Assembly: GCA_900549645.1 (NCBI GenBank)
Contig: URPD01000026.1
Location: 1-24,535, forward strand
DNA: 24,535 bases
Reading direction: 5' to 3'
DNA from: an uncultured Eubacteriales bacterium
GTDB taxonomy: Bacteria > Bacillota > Clostridia > Oscillospirales > Oscillospiraceae
The translations under genes and the position numbers were made by a program. The first letter of the stretch is position 1, and every line of letters starts with the position of its first letter. The notes below the pieces were generated by a model, which was given only the letters and a program-made list of their open reading frames with translations, was not told where the DNA came from and did no database searches. This document shows, piece by piece, positions 8,081 to 15,179 of the stretch.

Positions 8081-9127
8081 ATGAATAAGATACTTGTACC
8101 CATCGGATATATGGGCTCCGGCTCGTCTGCGGTGACGGATATTCTCGCCGAGATAGACGGATGCAGCGCCCGCGACGGCGACTTTGAGTTTGTTTTTCTG
8201 CACTGCCCGAACGGCGTTTTCGACCTTGAGGACAAGCTCCTGCACGGCAACAACGCCATACGCAGCGACGAAGCGCTGCACAGCTTTCTCGGCACGATGA
8301 AGCAGCTGTGCACGAAAAAATACTGGTGGGTCGGGCACTATAACGAGCATGTCGGCCCCGGTTTTTACGATCTGTGCCTCCGCTTTGTCGACGAACTGAC
8401 CTTCTCCCGGCCGAACTATTACTGGTACTGGCAGGAGAACACAAACGCACGCATGTTTGTTGAGCTGTGCATCCGCAAGATCGTCTGGCTGCTGACGATG
8501 AAAAAGGTGCAGCTTCGCAAGCCGCGCACGTATTACGACACCATGCTTTCGATCCCCACCGAGGAGGAATTCTATTCCGCCGCCTCGCGCTTTATTTCCG
8601 GGGTAATGGACGAGATCGGCCTGCAGGAGCACAACATCGTGCTCGATCAGCTCCTGCTGCCGCACAATCTCTTCCGCGTGGATAATTACTTTGGGGACGA
8701 GCTGCGCGTATTCGAGGTCAGCCGCGACCCGCGCGATGTGTTTATCCAGAACAAATACGTCTGGCGGTCGCGCAATAACGCCGTCGTGTTCCCGACGGAT
8801 GCGGAGGAATTTGCGCAGTTTTACCGACGCCTGCGCGGCAGCGAGCGCCCGTCCGGCAGCGCCAAGGTGCTGAAGCTGCAATTCGAGGATCTGATATATA
8901 ATTACGACGCCTCGATGGAGCGGATATACGCCTTCCTCGGCGTGACCAAGGCTCAGCACAGCGCCCCAAGAACGCATTTTGACCCCGCGAAGTCCATCCA
9001 GAACACTCAGCTTTTCCGCGCGAACGAGCAGTACGCCCGCGAGGCGGAGATCATCGCAGAGCTTCTTCCGGAGTATATATACGATTTCCCCTACGAAAGG
9101 GTTCCCGATCCTGAGAAATCTTTTTAA
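8081..9127 (+). CDS. PAPS-dependent sulfotransferase-like protein
   Basis: The 348-residue product resembles cytosolic-type sulfotransferases, which move a sulfate group from PAPS to a hydroxyl or amine acceptor. The N-terminal strand and loop GYMGSGSSAV (residues 9-18) fit the 5'-phosphosulfate-binding loop. VSRDPRDVFIQNKYVWRS (213-230) fits the 3'-phosphate-binding motif (Arg215 and Ser230). The C-terminal part contains LQFEDLIYNYDASMERIYAFLG, typical of sulfotransferase folds. The frame is open from 7946, but the real start is ATG at 8081, set by GGAGG at 8072-8076 and by where similarity begins. The gene is divergent from the polysaccharide operon, so a glycan or glycolipid is the likely acceptor. 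That is inference: acceptor specificity cannot be read from the sequence. Confidence 0.82.
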   Translation: MNKILVPIGYMGSGSSAVTDILAEIDGCSARDGDFEFVFLHCPNGVFDLEDKLLHGNNAIRSDEALHSFLGTMKQLCTKKYWWVGHYNEHVGPGFYDLCLRFVDELTFSRPNYYWYWQENTNARMFVELCIRKIVWLLTMKKVQLRKPRTYYDTMLSIPTEEEFYSAASRFISGVMDEIGLQEHNIVLDQLLLPHNLFRVDNYFGDELRVFEVSRDPRDVFIQNKYVWRSRNNAVVFPTDAEEFAQFYRRLRGSERPSGSAKVLKLQFEDLIYNYDASMERIYAFLGVTKAQHSAPRTHFDPAKSIQNTQLFRANEQYAREAEIIAELLPEYIYDFPYERVPDPEKSF

Positions 9128-9179
9128 AAACGTATAAAACAGCCTCTTCCAAGCCGGGAGAGGCTGTTTTATACGTTTT
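9127..9179. terminator. Long bidirectional terminator between sulfotransferase and rplS
   Basis: A perfect 21-bp stem (9127-9147 with 9159-9179) extends by three more pairs (one wobble) to a 5-base loop. A-rich left and T-rich right ends allow termination on both strands. It starts in the sulfotransferase stop codon and ends 16 bases from the rplS stop. Confidence 0.88.
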
Positions 9180-9195
9180 GCGGCACAAACAGCGA

Positions 9196-9537
9196 TTACA
9201 GACGCTCTTTGACCTTTGCCTTCTTGCCCACGCGGTCACGCAGGTAGTACAGCTTTGCTCTGCGAACCTTGCCCTTGCGGACGGTGGTGACAGAGTCGAT
9301 GGAGGGAGAGTGAACCGGGAAGACCTTCTCGCAGCCTACACCGTAGGAGATGCGGCGGACGGTGATGGTCTCGTTGATGCCGCCATGCTTCTTGGCAATG
9401 ATGGTGCCTTCGAAAGCCTGAGTACGCTCACGGTTGCCTTCCTTGACGCGAACCATGATGCGCACGGTATCGCCGACGTTCATTTCGGGCAGTTCTTTCT
9501 TCATGTACTGCTCGCTGAGAATTTTGACCAGATCCAT
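9196..9537 (-). CDS. rplS: 50S ribosomal protein L19
   Basis: The 113-residue product is full length for L19, a protein at the interface of the 30S and 50S subunits. It shows the family hallmarks: N-terminal DLVKILSEQYMKKELPEMNVGDTV, RVKEGNRERTQAFEGTIIAKKHGG, TVRRISYGVGCEKVFPVHSP, and the basic tail KGKVRRAKLYYLRDRVGKKAKVKERL. The ribosome binding site AGGAAGG lies upstream of ATG at 9537. The gene has its own good promoter (9642-9670) and a leader of about 98 bases, and is bounded downstream by the long terminator. The common partners rpsP, rimM and trmD are not adjacent here. Upstream on the same strand are the two radical-SAM genes. Confidence 0.97.
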   Translation of the reverse strand: MDLVKILSEQYMKKELPEMNVGDTVRIMVRVKEGNRERTQAFEGTIIAKKHGGINETITVRRISYGVGCEKVFPVHSPSIDSVTTVRKGKVRRAKLYYLRDRVGKKAKVKERL

Positions 9538-9611
9538 AATCTAATCCTTCCTACATATAGACGTTCTTACCGGCGGGCTTGAGCCTCGGCAGCGGACCGC
9601 CTTTCTATGCC

Positions 9612-9630
9612 CGCAGACACTCTGTCTGCG
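9612..9630 (-). promoter_or_regulatory. Hairpin in rplS leader, possible L19 autoregulatory element
   Basis: An 8-bp perfect stem (CGCAGACA/TGTCTGCG) with a 3-base loop sits immediately downstream of the predicted transcription start of rplS. Ribosomal protein leaders, including L19 leaders, are known in Firmicutes. I infer such a role from position only and did not match a consensus. Confidence 0.4.
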
Positions 9631-9641
9631 CAAGCTGTGAT

Positions 9642-9670
9642 ATTATAGCACAGCGTACAGGCAAAATCAA
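9642..9670 (-). promoter_or_regulatory. rplS promoter
   Basis: On the minus strand TTGATT (9670-9665) and TATAAT (9647-9642) are separated by 17 bases. The predicted start near 9635 gives a leader of about 98 bases before the rplS ATG. Confidence 0.82.
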
Positions 9671-9698
9671 GTACTTTTCTCCCCGATTTTCCCGTCGC

Positions 9699-10358
9699 TT
9701 ACCTATATATATTCATGTCCGCGTCGTAGGTCTCGACCCTTGTGAACTTCGCAAAGTCCGGCGCGATATCGGGCGCGAGCTGGCGCAGAGATTCGGCCAG
9801 CAGCTCAGGATTCAGCGTCGGCTCCTGCGCGGATATCGTCGCCTCCACGATTACGCCGGTGTCATCGACCGTGAAGCCTATGGTCTTTATCGCGGGGCGG
9901 ATGTCGCTCTCGCCCATGCCGCGCTTGGTCTTCTTCGTTATCACTATCGCGTCGCGCTCGAAGAATTCTTTGAGCGCCGCGGCCATGGCCGTCTTGTCAC
10001 GCTCGTCATATTCAAACACGCCCTTTATATCCAGCCACTTCAGCTCCGACGCCTTGCGCTGCGGCTCATACGCCTCGATAACGCGGATGCCCTCCGGCAT
10101 CACGGCGTTCATGCGCTCCGGCAGCGTCTCAAGCTCGGTATCCGAGGTCAGGCGGAAATCCATTATCTCGCACAGACTGCCCGTCCCGACCGAGAGCGGC
10201 AGGGCTATGGATATCTGCGGGTGCGGATTGAAGCCCTCGGAATACTTCATCTCCAGCCCTGCGCGGGCGAACACGCGCTGCATCGTGCGCATCATGTCGA
10301 GATGCGAGATGTATATCGCGCGGCCGGTCTTTTCAAATCTCAGTCTCATTTTATCCAT
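9699..10358 (-). CDS. TIGR03936 family radical-SAM-linked protein (DUF2344)
   Basis: The 219-residue protein matches the DUF2344/TIGR03936 family, found next to or fused with TIGR03960 radical-SAM proteins. Its biochemical role is not established. Characteristic segments are the start MRLRFEKTGRAIYISHLDMMRTM, then RAGLEMKYSEGFNPHPQISIALPLSVGTGS (residues 32-61). There is no cysteine motif of its own. Its ATG at 10358 overlaps the end of the upstream radical-SAM gene by eight bases. A GGGGA ribosome binding site eight bases upstream supports this ATG over the one at 10349. In many Clostridia the next gene is rng (RNase E/G) followed by rplU. Here the next gene is rplS. Confidence 0.88.
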   Translation of the reverse strand: MDKMRLRFEKTGRAIYISHLDMMRTMQRVFARAGLEMKYSEGFNPHPQISIALPLSVGTGSLCEIMDFRLTSDTELETLPERMNAVMPEGIRVIEAYEPQRKASELKWLDIKGVFEYDERDKTAMAAALKEFFERDAIVITKKTKRGMGESDIRPAIKTIGFTVDDTGVIVEATISAQEPTLNPELLAESLRQLAPDIAPDFAKFTRVETYDADMNIYR

Positions 10359-12186
10359 CGCATCGTCCCCCGTTCATAAGCTTCAGCGCGCCGCAGCCGG
10401 AGCACTGATGGCGGCAGTCCGGCGACAGCTCGGACGCATAGCAGCGCTCGCGCTCGCGCACAAGATGCGCTTTGCGCACACCGACGTCAATGACGTCCCA
10501 CGGCAGGACTTCGTCCACACTGCGTTCGCGGTTCGCGTAAAACTTCGTGTCTACGCCGCACTTTTCAAAGGCGTCCATCCAGCGCTGGAATGAGAAATAA
10601 TCCGACCACGAGTCAAGCCTGCCGCCCTGCCGCCAGACCTCCTCTATCGCGTCGGCGACGCGGCGGTCGGCGCGGCTGAGTACGGCCTCGATGAGGCTCG
10701 TCTCCGCGTCGTGCCAGTTGTAGCTCACGTTGCGCGCGGTGATGCTGGAGCGCAGCAGGTTCACGCGGCGCAGGTACTCCTCTATGCTTATCTGCGCTTC
10801 CCACTGGAAGGGGCTGTGCGGCTTGGGAATGAAGCACGACGTCGATATGGTTATCTTGACGCCGCGGTTTTTGTACTTTGCGTTCATGCGCCAGCAGTGC
10901 AGCACCTCGTCCGCCATCTGCGCGATTCCGATTATGTCCTCGTCCGTCTCCGTCGGCAGGCCGAGCATGTAATACAGCTTCACGCTGTTCCAGCCGCCGG
11001 CAAAGGCTATCGCGCAGGTGTGCAGCAGATCCTCCTGCGTGACGTTTTTGTTTATCGCGTCGCGCAGGCGCTGGCTGCCGCCCTCGACGGCAAAGGTCAG
11101 GCCGCTTTTACGCACCTTCTGGAGCTTCTCCATAAGCTCGATGGAGAAGTTGTCCGCGCGGAGCGACGGCAGGGACAGGCCGATACTGCGGCTCTCGCAG
11201 TATTCAAGCATCCCGTCGCACAGCTCAGGCAGCTGCCGGTAATCGCTTGTACTCAGCGACAAGAGCGTCACGTCCTGATATCCGGTGTTTTTCAGCGACT
11301 CGATGCCCTGTCTTATAATCGTCTCCGGCTTTTTCGCGCGTATCGGGCGGTAGACATGCCCGGCCTGACAGAAGCGGCAGCCGCGCACACAGCCGCGGAA
11401 CAGCTCCACACTCACTCTGTCGTGCACGACCTCGGTGGACGGCACGATCGGCGCGGTCGGGTACGGCGACGCGTCGAAGTCTACGACAATGCGTTTGGTC
11501 ACGCGCTCCGGCGCGCCGTCCTTCGCGGTGTATGACCTGACCGTGCCGTCCTCGTTATACTCGACATCGTAGAGCGAGGGGACGTATATGCCGCCGATCT
11601 GCGCCGCGCGGACGAGAAAATCTTGCTTGCTCCATCCGCCGAGCTTCGCCTCATGCAGCAGCGCGAGCAGCTCGTTGTTTACCTCCTCGCCCTCGCCGAC
11701 GATGAAGAGGTCGATAAACGGCGTCATCGGCTCCGCGTTCATTGCCGCGGTGCCGCCGGCCATGACTATCGGCAGCAGGTTCGGCCTGTCCTCACTTCTG
11801 AGCGGGATTCCGCCCATATTCAGCATGTCGAGCACCGTTGTGAACGCCATCTCGTAGCCTATTGAGAAAGCGATTGCGTCGAACTCGCCCAGCGCATCGC
11901 CGCTTTCCAGCGCGTAGAGCGGGATGCCCGCCTTTTTCATCTCTTCATACATGTCTCCCCACGGCGCGTAAACGCGCTCGCACCAGACATAGTCGAGGCT
12001 GTTCATGGTGTGATAAAGGATACTCACGCCGAGGTTCGACATGCCTATCTCATAGGTGTCCGGGAAGCAGAATGCAAGCCGGATGTCGACCTTCGTCTTG
12101 TCCTTGATTATCTGGTTATATTCGCCGCCGGTGTAGCGCGCGGGCTTCTGCACGCGCGGCAGTATGCGTTCAAGTCTTTTATCCAT
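10351..12186 (-). CDS. TIGR03960 family B12-binding-like radical SAM protein
   Basis: The 611-residue protein has an N-terminal region like a cobalamin-binding domain (DIRLAFCFPDTYEIGMSNLG, about residues 33-52). A radical-SAM core follows, with the iron-sulfur motif CxxxCxxC at Cys266, Cys270 and Cys273 (FRGCVRGCRFCQAG). The C-terminal region includes VRERERCYAS and ends with a small Cys cluster (CRHQCSGCGALKL), which could bind another metal. The reaction is unknown. The family is always near its partner TIGR03936, which overlaps its end here. The open frame continues 28 codons upstream to 12270, but ATG at 12186 (MDKRLERILPRV) is preferred. It begins the conserved sequence, has GGAG six bases upstream, and the upstream part contains the predicted promoter. 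Confidence 0.9.
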   Translation of the reverse strand: MDKRLERILPRVQKPARYTGGEYNQIIKDKTKVDIRLAFCFPDTYEIGMSNLGVSILYHTMNSLDYVWCERVYAPWGDMYEEMKKAGIPLYALESGDALGEFDAIAFSIGYEMAFTTVLDMLNMGGIPLRSEDRPNLLPIVMAGGTAAMNAEPMTPFIDLFIVGEGEEVNNELLALLHEAKLGGWSKQDFLVRAAQIGGIYVPSLYDVEYNEDGTVRSYTAKDGAPERVTKRIVVDFDASPYPTAPIVPSTEVVHDRVSVELFRGCVRGCRFCQAGHVYRPIRAKKPETIIRQGIESLKNTGYQDVTLLSLSTSDYRQLPELCDGMLEYCESRSIGLSLPSLRADNFSIELMEKLQKVRKSGLTFAVEGGSQRLRDAINKNVTQEDLLHTCAIAFAGGWNSVKLYYMLGLPTETDEDIIGIAQMADEVLHCWRMNAKYKNRGVKITISTSCFIPKPHSPFQWEAQISIEEYLRRVNLLRSSITARNVSYNWHDAETSLIEAVLSRADRRVADAIEEVWRQGGRLDSWSDYFSFQRWMDAFEKCGVDTKFYANRERSVDEVLPWDVIDVGVRKAHLVRERERCYASELSPDCRHQCSGCGALKLMNGGRCDG

Positions 12187-12230
12187 TTCAAGCTCCGTCG
12201 AAATTGAAATTTGCAATATAGTATTTTTGT

Positions 12231-12259
12231 ATTCTATAATACTTTTCCGTGTTTTGCAA
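12231..12259 (-). promoter_or_regulatory. Promoter for the radical-SAM pair
   Basis: On the minus strand TTGCAA (12259-12254) and TAGAAT (12236-12231) are separated by 17 bases, giving a leader of about 40 bases to ATG at 12186. It supports the shorter start of the radical-SAM gene. Confidence 0.6.
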
Positions 12260-12281
12260 GGCTTACGCAACTGCGGGTTGC

Positions 12282-12310
12282 TTGCCCGCCGGTAATTTCT
12301 GTGCTACACT
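12282..12310 (+). promoter_or_regulatory. Promoter of the XRE regulator gene
   Basis: TTGCCC (12282-12287) and TACACT (12305-12310) are 17 bases apart, and the -10 is preceded by TGC, an extended -10 element. Start is predicted near 12317, which rules out the ATG at 12317 as a normal start codon. Confidence 0.6.
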
Positions 12311-12331
12311 CGGCTTATGGAGGTGTTCGGT

Positions 12332-12772
12332 ATGGATACAAAGGATGTTATATATAACCTAAGAACGAAAAACGGGCTGTCGCAGGATGAGCTGGCGGAA
12401 AAGGTGTTCGTCACGCGGCAGGCGGTGTCCCGTTGGGAAAACGGCGAGACGACGCCGAATGTGGAGACGCTGAAGCTGCTTTCAAACGTCTTTGACGTTT
12501 CCATCAACACGCTGCTGGGTTCGCCCCGAAAGCTGATCTGTCAGTGCTGCGGGATGCCGCTTGAGGATTCCACGACCAGCAAAGAGCCGGACGGCGCGTT
12601 CAACGAGGACTACTGCAAGTGGTGCTACACCGGCGGCGAGTTCACGTATACAAGCAAAGAGCAGCTGATAGATTTCTGCGTGACGCACATGGCGAGCGAG
12701 AGCTGGCCTGCGGAGCAGGTCAGGGCGCATATGGAAGCTGTCGTCCCTGAGCTGAAGCATTGGAAGAAATGA
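12332..12772 (+). CDS. XRE-family regulator with C-terminal zinc ribbon
   Basis: The 146-residue protein has an N-terminal HTH_3 domain (about residues 7-61: LRTKNGLSQDELAEKVFVTR, then QAVSRWENGETTPN), which binds DNA. A zinc-ribbon-like region follows, with Cys pairs C70/C73 (CQCCGMPL) and C95/C98 (CKWC). This architecture is common in gut Clostridia, but target genes and signals are generally unknown. ATG at 12332 is chosen because GGAGG at 12319-12323 lies eight bases upstream. The ATG at 12317 overlaps that site and the predicted transcription start. The gene is monocistronic, divergent from the radical-SAM pair, and inserted between two gene pairs usually adjacent in Clostridia. Confidence 0.92.
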   Translation: MDTKDVIYNLRTKNGLSQDELAEKVFVTRQAVSRWENGETTPNVETLKLLSNVFDVSINTLLGSPRKLICQCCGMPLEDSTTSKEPDGAFNEDYCKWCYTGGEFTYTSKEQLIDFCVTHMASESWPAEQVRAHMEAVVPELKHWKK

Positions 12773-12777
12773 CACGA

Positions 12778-12812
12778 AACCGGACATAGCAAAGCGCTAT
12801 GTCCGGTTATTT
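12778..12812. terminator. Terminator-like hairpin between convergent genes
   Basis: A perfect 13-bp stem (12778-12790 with 12796-12808, 5-base loop) follows the XRE stop codon by five bases and lies 45 bases from the M50 protease stop. The T-tracts on both sides are short and interrupted, so efficiency is uncertain. Confidence 0.75.
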
Positions 12813-12852
12813 ATCGGGCGGGTATCTACAATATATAATTATCATCACCGAT

Positions 12853-13467
12853 TCACAGCAGTTCTTTTCTCCGCCCAAGCGCGGGATTCTCCGGCTGAGA
12901 CAGCAGCAGCCATATCGACGCAATCAGCACTGCCGCTCCCATGCCCGTCCACATCAGCCATAGCCCCGCCGCCAGCAGCAGCGCGCCGGTCAGCAGCCCG
13001 GCCAACTCCGCAAGGCGCATACCGCGGCGTCCGCCGAAGGCCGCGGCGGCAAGCTCCGCGAATATCTGCCCGCCGTCGAGCGGGAGCGCCGGCAGCAGGT
13101 TGAACGCCGTCAGTATCACGCTTACCCCCGCCGAGCACAGCAGCCAGTCGCTGCCGTAGATTTTTCCGGCATAGGACGCGATGAGCGCGTACAGCCCGCC
13201 GGCGGCAGGCCCAGCCGCGGCGGCGAGCATTCGCCCGAAGCCGCTCGTACACCCGGCATAGCCCATGCACAGCCCGCGCAGTTCCGCTCTGAAGCCGCAT
13301 ATGCGCAGGCCGAGCAGCCGCAGGCACACGATATGCCCCAGTTCGTGGATCAGCACCGGCACGGCGACGCAGGCGAGTGTCCCGAAATCCGCGGTATAGT
13401 AGATCAGCGCCGCTAGGATGAGCGCCCCGGCGCTGATTTTTATTCTGTTGTTGTTCATCTCAGACAT
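12853..13467 (-). CDS. spoIVFB: M50 site-2 protease, SpoIVFB-like
   Basis: The 204-residue intramembrane zinc protease has the two hallmarks of the family: HELGH (residues 41-45) within the second hydrophobic segment, and NLLPALPLDGGQ with Asp131 as the third zinc ligand. About five to six membrane helices are visible. In Bacillus, SpoIVFB sits in the outer forespore membrane and cleaves pro-sigma-K during sporulation. The neighbouring M23 gene, like spoIVFA in Bacillus, precedes it and overlaps it by eight bases. ATG at 13467 and an in-frame ATG at 13458 are both possible. Neither has a clear ribosome binding site, which fits translational coupling. Orthology to SpoIVFB is inferred from family and context. 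A substrate other than sigma-K is possible. Confidence 0.85.
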   Translation of the reverse strand: MSEMNNNRIKISAGALILAALIYYTADFGTLACVAVPVLIHELGHIVCLRLLGLRICGFRAELRGLCMGYAGCTSGFGRMLAAAAGPAAGGLYALIASYAGKIYGSDWLLCSAGVSVILTAFNLLPALPLDGGQIFAELAAAAFGGRRGMRLAELAGLLTGALLLAAGLWLMWTGMGAAVLIASIWLLLSQPENPALGRRKELL

Positions 13468-14350
13468 AGTATTCAGGATTTATATAGACGTCGTTCAAAA
13501 ACAGCTCAAAGTGAAGATGCGGCCCGGTCGCGTTGCCGGTCTGGCCTACACGGCCTATCGTCTGGCCGCGCTCGACCATGTCCCCCTCGTGCGCCACGAA
13601 CTCGCTCAGATGCGCGTACAGGCTTGCGAAGCCGCCCTCATGCGTCAGGATGAGGTATTTCCCGTAGCTGTCGCTCTCCCCCGCCGCGTAGACGTAGCCG
13701 TCCGCGAAGGCCGAGACGCTGTCTCCGCTGTCCGCGGCGAAGTCCGTGCCGTAGTGGAACTTGACTGTCCCCTGTATGGGGTGCACACGATAGCCGAAGC
13801 CAGAAGAGTCGTACCCGTCCACGGGGCTTGTATATTCAAAGGGTATCTCCGGCATGTCTGTCCGCACATTCGCGGGGATGGCGTAGCCGTCAAACTCCGC
13901 CTGACTCGACAAAAACGCACTGACCGCTTCCGGCTGCTCGCTAGGTTCAGGTGTCGGCTCCGGGGACGAAGTCGGGGCAGGTTCCGGCGTCGGTGTGGGT
14001 GACGGTGTCGGAATCGGACTCGGCGATGGACTCGGCGTCTGCTCCGCAAATGTCGGTGCAGTCTCATCGGAATCAGGCAGCGTCCGCGGCAGCAGCATAG
14101 GTTCCGGCGACGGGGACGGCGGCGTTTTGTCCTCGCGCGCCCTGCCGAATACCTCCACAAGCTTTTCCCCGAACCGGCTTTCCGTAACATGGCTGCCCAG
14201 CGTTTGCGCAAGCTCGACGTAATCGTCGTCACGGTCTATAAAATACAGCACCCGCTCGCGCAATCCGGCGCTGCGCTGCGGCAAGGCAAGCTTCAGCACC
14301 GTCAGCAGCACGAATATCCCCGCCGCCGCGAAGCTCTTCCATCTCTTCAT
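13460..14350 (-). CDS. Membrane-anchored M23 (LytM) protein, SpoIVFA-like position
   Basis: The 296-residue protein has one N-terminal membrane helix (about residues 7-23), a short charged region, a long Ser/Pro/Thr/Glu-rich linker (about 77-140) and a C-terminal LytM/M23 domain (about 172-296). The M23 zinc and catalytic residues are all present: H199 and D203 in HYGTD, H247 in YAHL, and H278 and H280 in GPHLHFEL. It could therefore be an active peptidoglycan endopeptidase. Bacillus SpoIVFA, the regulator of SpoIVFB, occupies the same position but has a degenerate LytM domain. The ribosome binding site is very purine-rich (GGGGGAGGGA) ahead of ATG at 14350. Role as SpoIVFA is inferred from context; the peptidase call is seen directly. 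Confidence 0.85.
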   Translation of the reverse strand: MKRWKSFAAAGIFVLLTVLKLALPQRSAGLRERVLYFIDRDDDYVELAQTLGSHVTESRFGEKLVEVFGRAREDKTPPSPSPEPMLLPRTLPDSDETAPTFAEQTPSPSPSPIPTPSPTPTPEPAPTSSPEPTPEPSEQPEAVSAFLSSQAEFDGYAIPANVRTDMPEIPFEYTSPVDGYDSSGFGYRVHPIQGTVKFHYGTDFAADSGDSVSAFADGYVYAAGESDSYGKYLILTHEGGFASLYAHLSEFVAHEGDMVERGQTIGRVGQTGNATGPHLHFELFLNDVYINPEYYV

Positions 14351-14416
14351 GCATATCCCTCCCCCTCGGTTACAAACATATTTCGTTGGGGACAGGCGTA
14401 TGACTCAAATTTTTTC

Positions 14417-14445
14417 TTGACAATTTACTCCCTTGTAATTATAAT
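14417..14445 (+). promoter_or_regulatory. Consensus promoter of tRNA-Pro
   Basis: TTGACA at 14417-14422 and TATAAT at 14440-14445 with a 17-base spacer match the sigma-A consensus in all twelve positions. Transcription would start about 20 bases before the tRNA. Confidence 0.93.
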
Positions 14446-14473
14446 AAGATGGCTGTCTGAAAAGAGCATAGTT

Positions 14474-14549
14474 CGGGGTGTAGCGCAGCTGGTAGCGCGC
14501 TTGGTTCGGGACCAAGAGGCCGGGAGTTCAAGTCTCCCCACTCCGACCA
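14474..14549 (+). tRNA. tRNA-Pro (anticodon CGG)
   Basis: The 76-base gene folds into a full cloverleaf. The acceptor stem CGGGGTG/CACTCCG has one G-T pair, the D arm is AGCGCAGCTGGTAGCGCGC, the anticodon stem CTTGG/CCAAG holds the loop TTCGGGA (anticodon CGG, reading CCG), and the T arm is GGGAG-TTCAAGT-CTCCC. The CCA end is encoded. It has its own consensus promoter and terminator. Confidence 0.97.
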
Positions 14550-14552
14550 AAA

Positions 14553-14587
14553 GTCCACCGTAGATTAATTTACGGTGGGCTTTTTAT
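14553..14587 (+). terminator. Terminator of tRNA-Pro
   Basis: A 10-bp stem (14553-14562 with 14571-14580, one G-T pair) is followed by TTTTTATTAT. It starts four bases after the tRNA CCA end. Confidence 0.9.
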
Positions 14588-14629
14588 TATAAATAGTTCT
14601 GAAAATCGGAACTCAACGAGGCATTTATA

Positions 14630-15136
14630 ATGAATATTGAGACTGTCAGAATGGTCATTCGTGATTTTACCATAAATGATATAAACGATATGCAGGATAT
14701 CTTGGGCGATGCCGAAACAATGAAGAATTGCGAGCCCGCGTATACTATTGAGAAAACGGCCGATTTTTTGCAGAAATTCTGCATAGAAAAAGGAGGGGCC
14801 GTTGCCGCGGTACACAAAGAAACCGCCAAAGTGATCGGATATATTCTCTTCAACGAGTTCGGCGAAGGCGTATATGAAATCGGGTGGTTTTTCAACAGAG
14901 CTTTCTGGGGACAGGGGTTTGCTTATGAATCCTGCAAAGCGGTCATTGACTATGCTTTTGATAAGATGAATGCGCATAAAGTGTTTGCCGAAACGATCGA
15001 CGGAATCAAATCCGTCAATCTTATGAAAAAGCTTGGAATGAAGCCTGAAGGGATACAGAGAAGCCAGACGAGAGACAATTTTGGAAACTGGGCGGATCTA
15101 TACTTATATGGTATTCTTTCAGAAGACAGACAGTAA
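14630..15136 (+). CDS. GNAT-family N-acetyltransferase (RimJ/RimL-like)
   Basis: The 168-residue protein has the GNAT fold features of the RimJ/RimL type. There is an N-terminal strand RMVIRDFTINDINDMQDILG, a central strand pair (VIGYILFN and YEIGWFFN), the acetyl-CoA loop FWGQGFAYE (about residues 93-101) and the C-terminal motif SVNLMKKLGMKPEG. Such enzymes acetylate protein N-termini, ribosomal proteins or small molecules; the substrate here cannot be told. GAGG at 14618-14621 lies eight bases before ATG. The gene is visibly AT-richer in codon use than its neighbours, suggesting later acquisition. No separate promoter is obvious after the tRNA terminator. The next gene follows after 43 bases, so the two may be co-transcribed. 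Confidence 0.88.
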   Translation: MNIETVRMVIRDFTINDINDMQDILGDAETMKNCEPAYTIEKTADFLQKFCIEKGGAVAAVHKETAKVIGYILFNEFGEGVYEIGWFFNRAFWGQGFAYESCKAVIDYAFDKMNAHKVFAETIDGIKSVNLMKKLGMKPEGIQRSQTRDNFGNWADLYLYGILSEDRQ

Positions 15137-15179
15137 CCCAACAGACATTCCGCCGCGGGAGGGCGGGGCGAACACAGCA

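Noticed and set aside
12187..12270. Upstream extension of the TIGR03960 frame to 12270
   Set aside because: It overlaps the predicted -10 and -35 boxes and encodes AT-rich, non-conserved sequence. ATG at 12186 starts the conserved protein.
14351..14416. A sporulation sigma-E promoter ahead of the M23/M50 pair
   Set aside because: TCATA- and ATATG-like elements exist on the minus strand, but spacing and match to the sigma-E consensus are too weak to call.
14474..14549. tRNA-Pro as an integration site with a duplicated 3' end
   Set aside because: I saw no second copy of the tRNA 3' end downstream in the window and no integrase gene.
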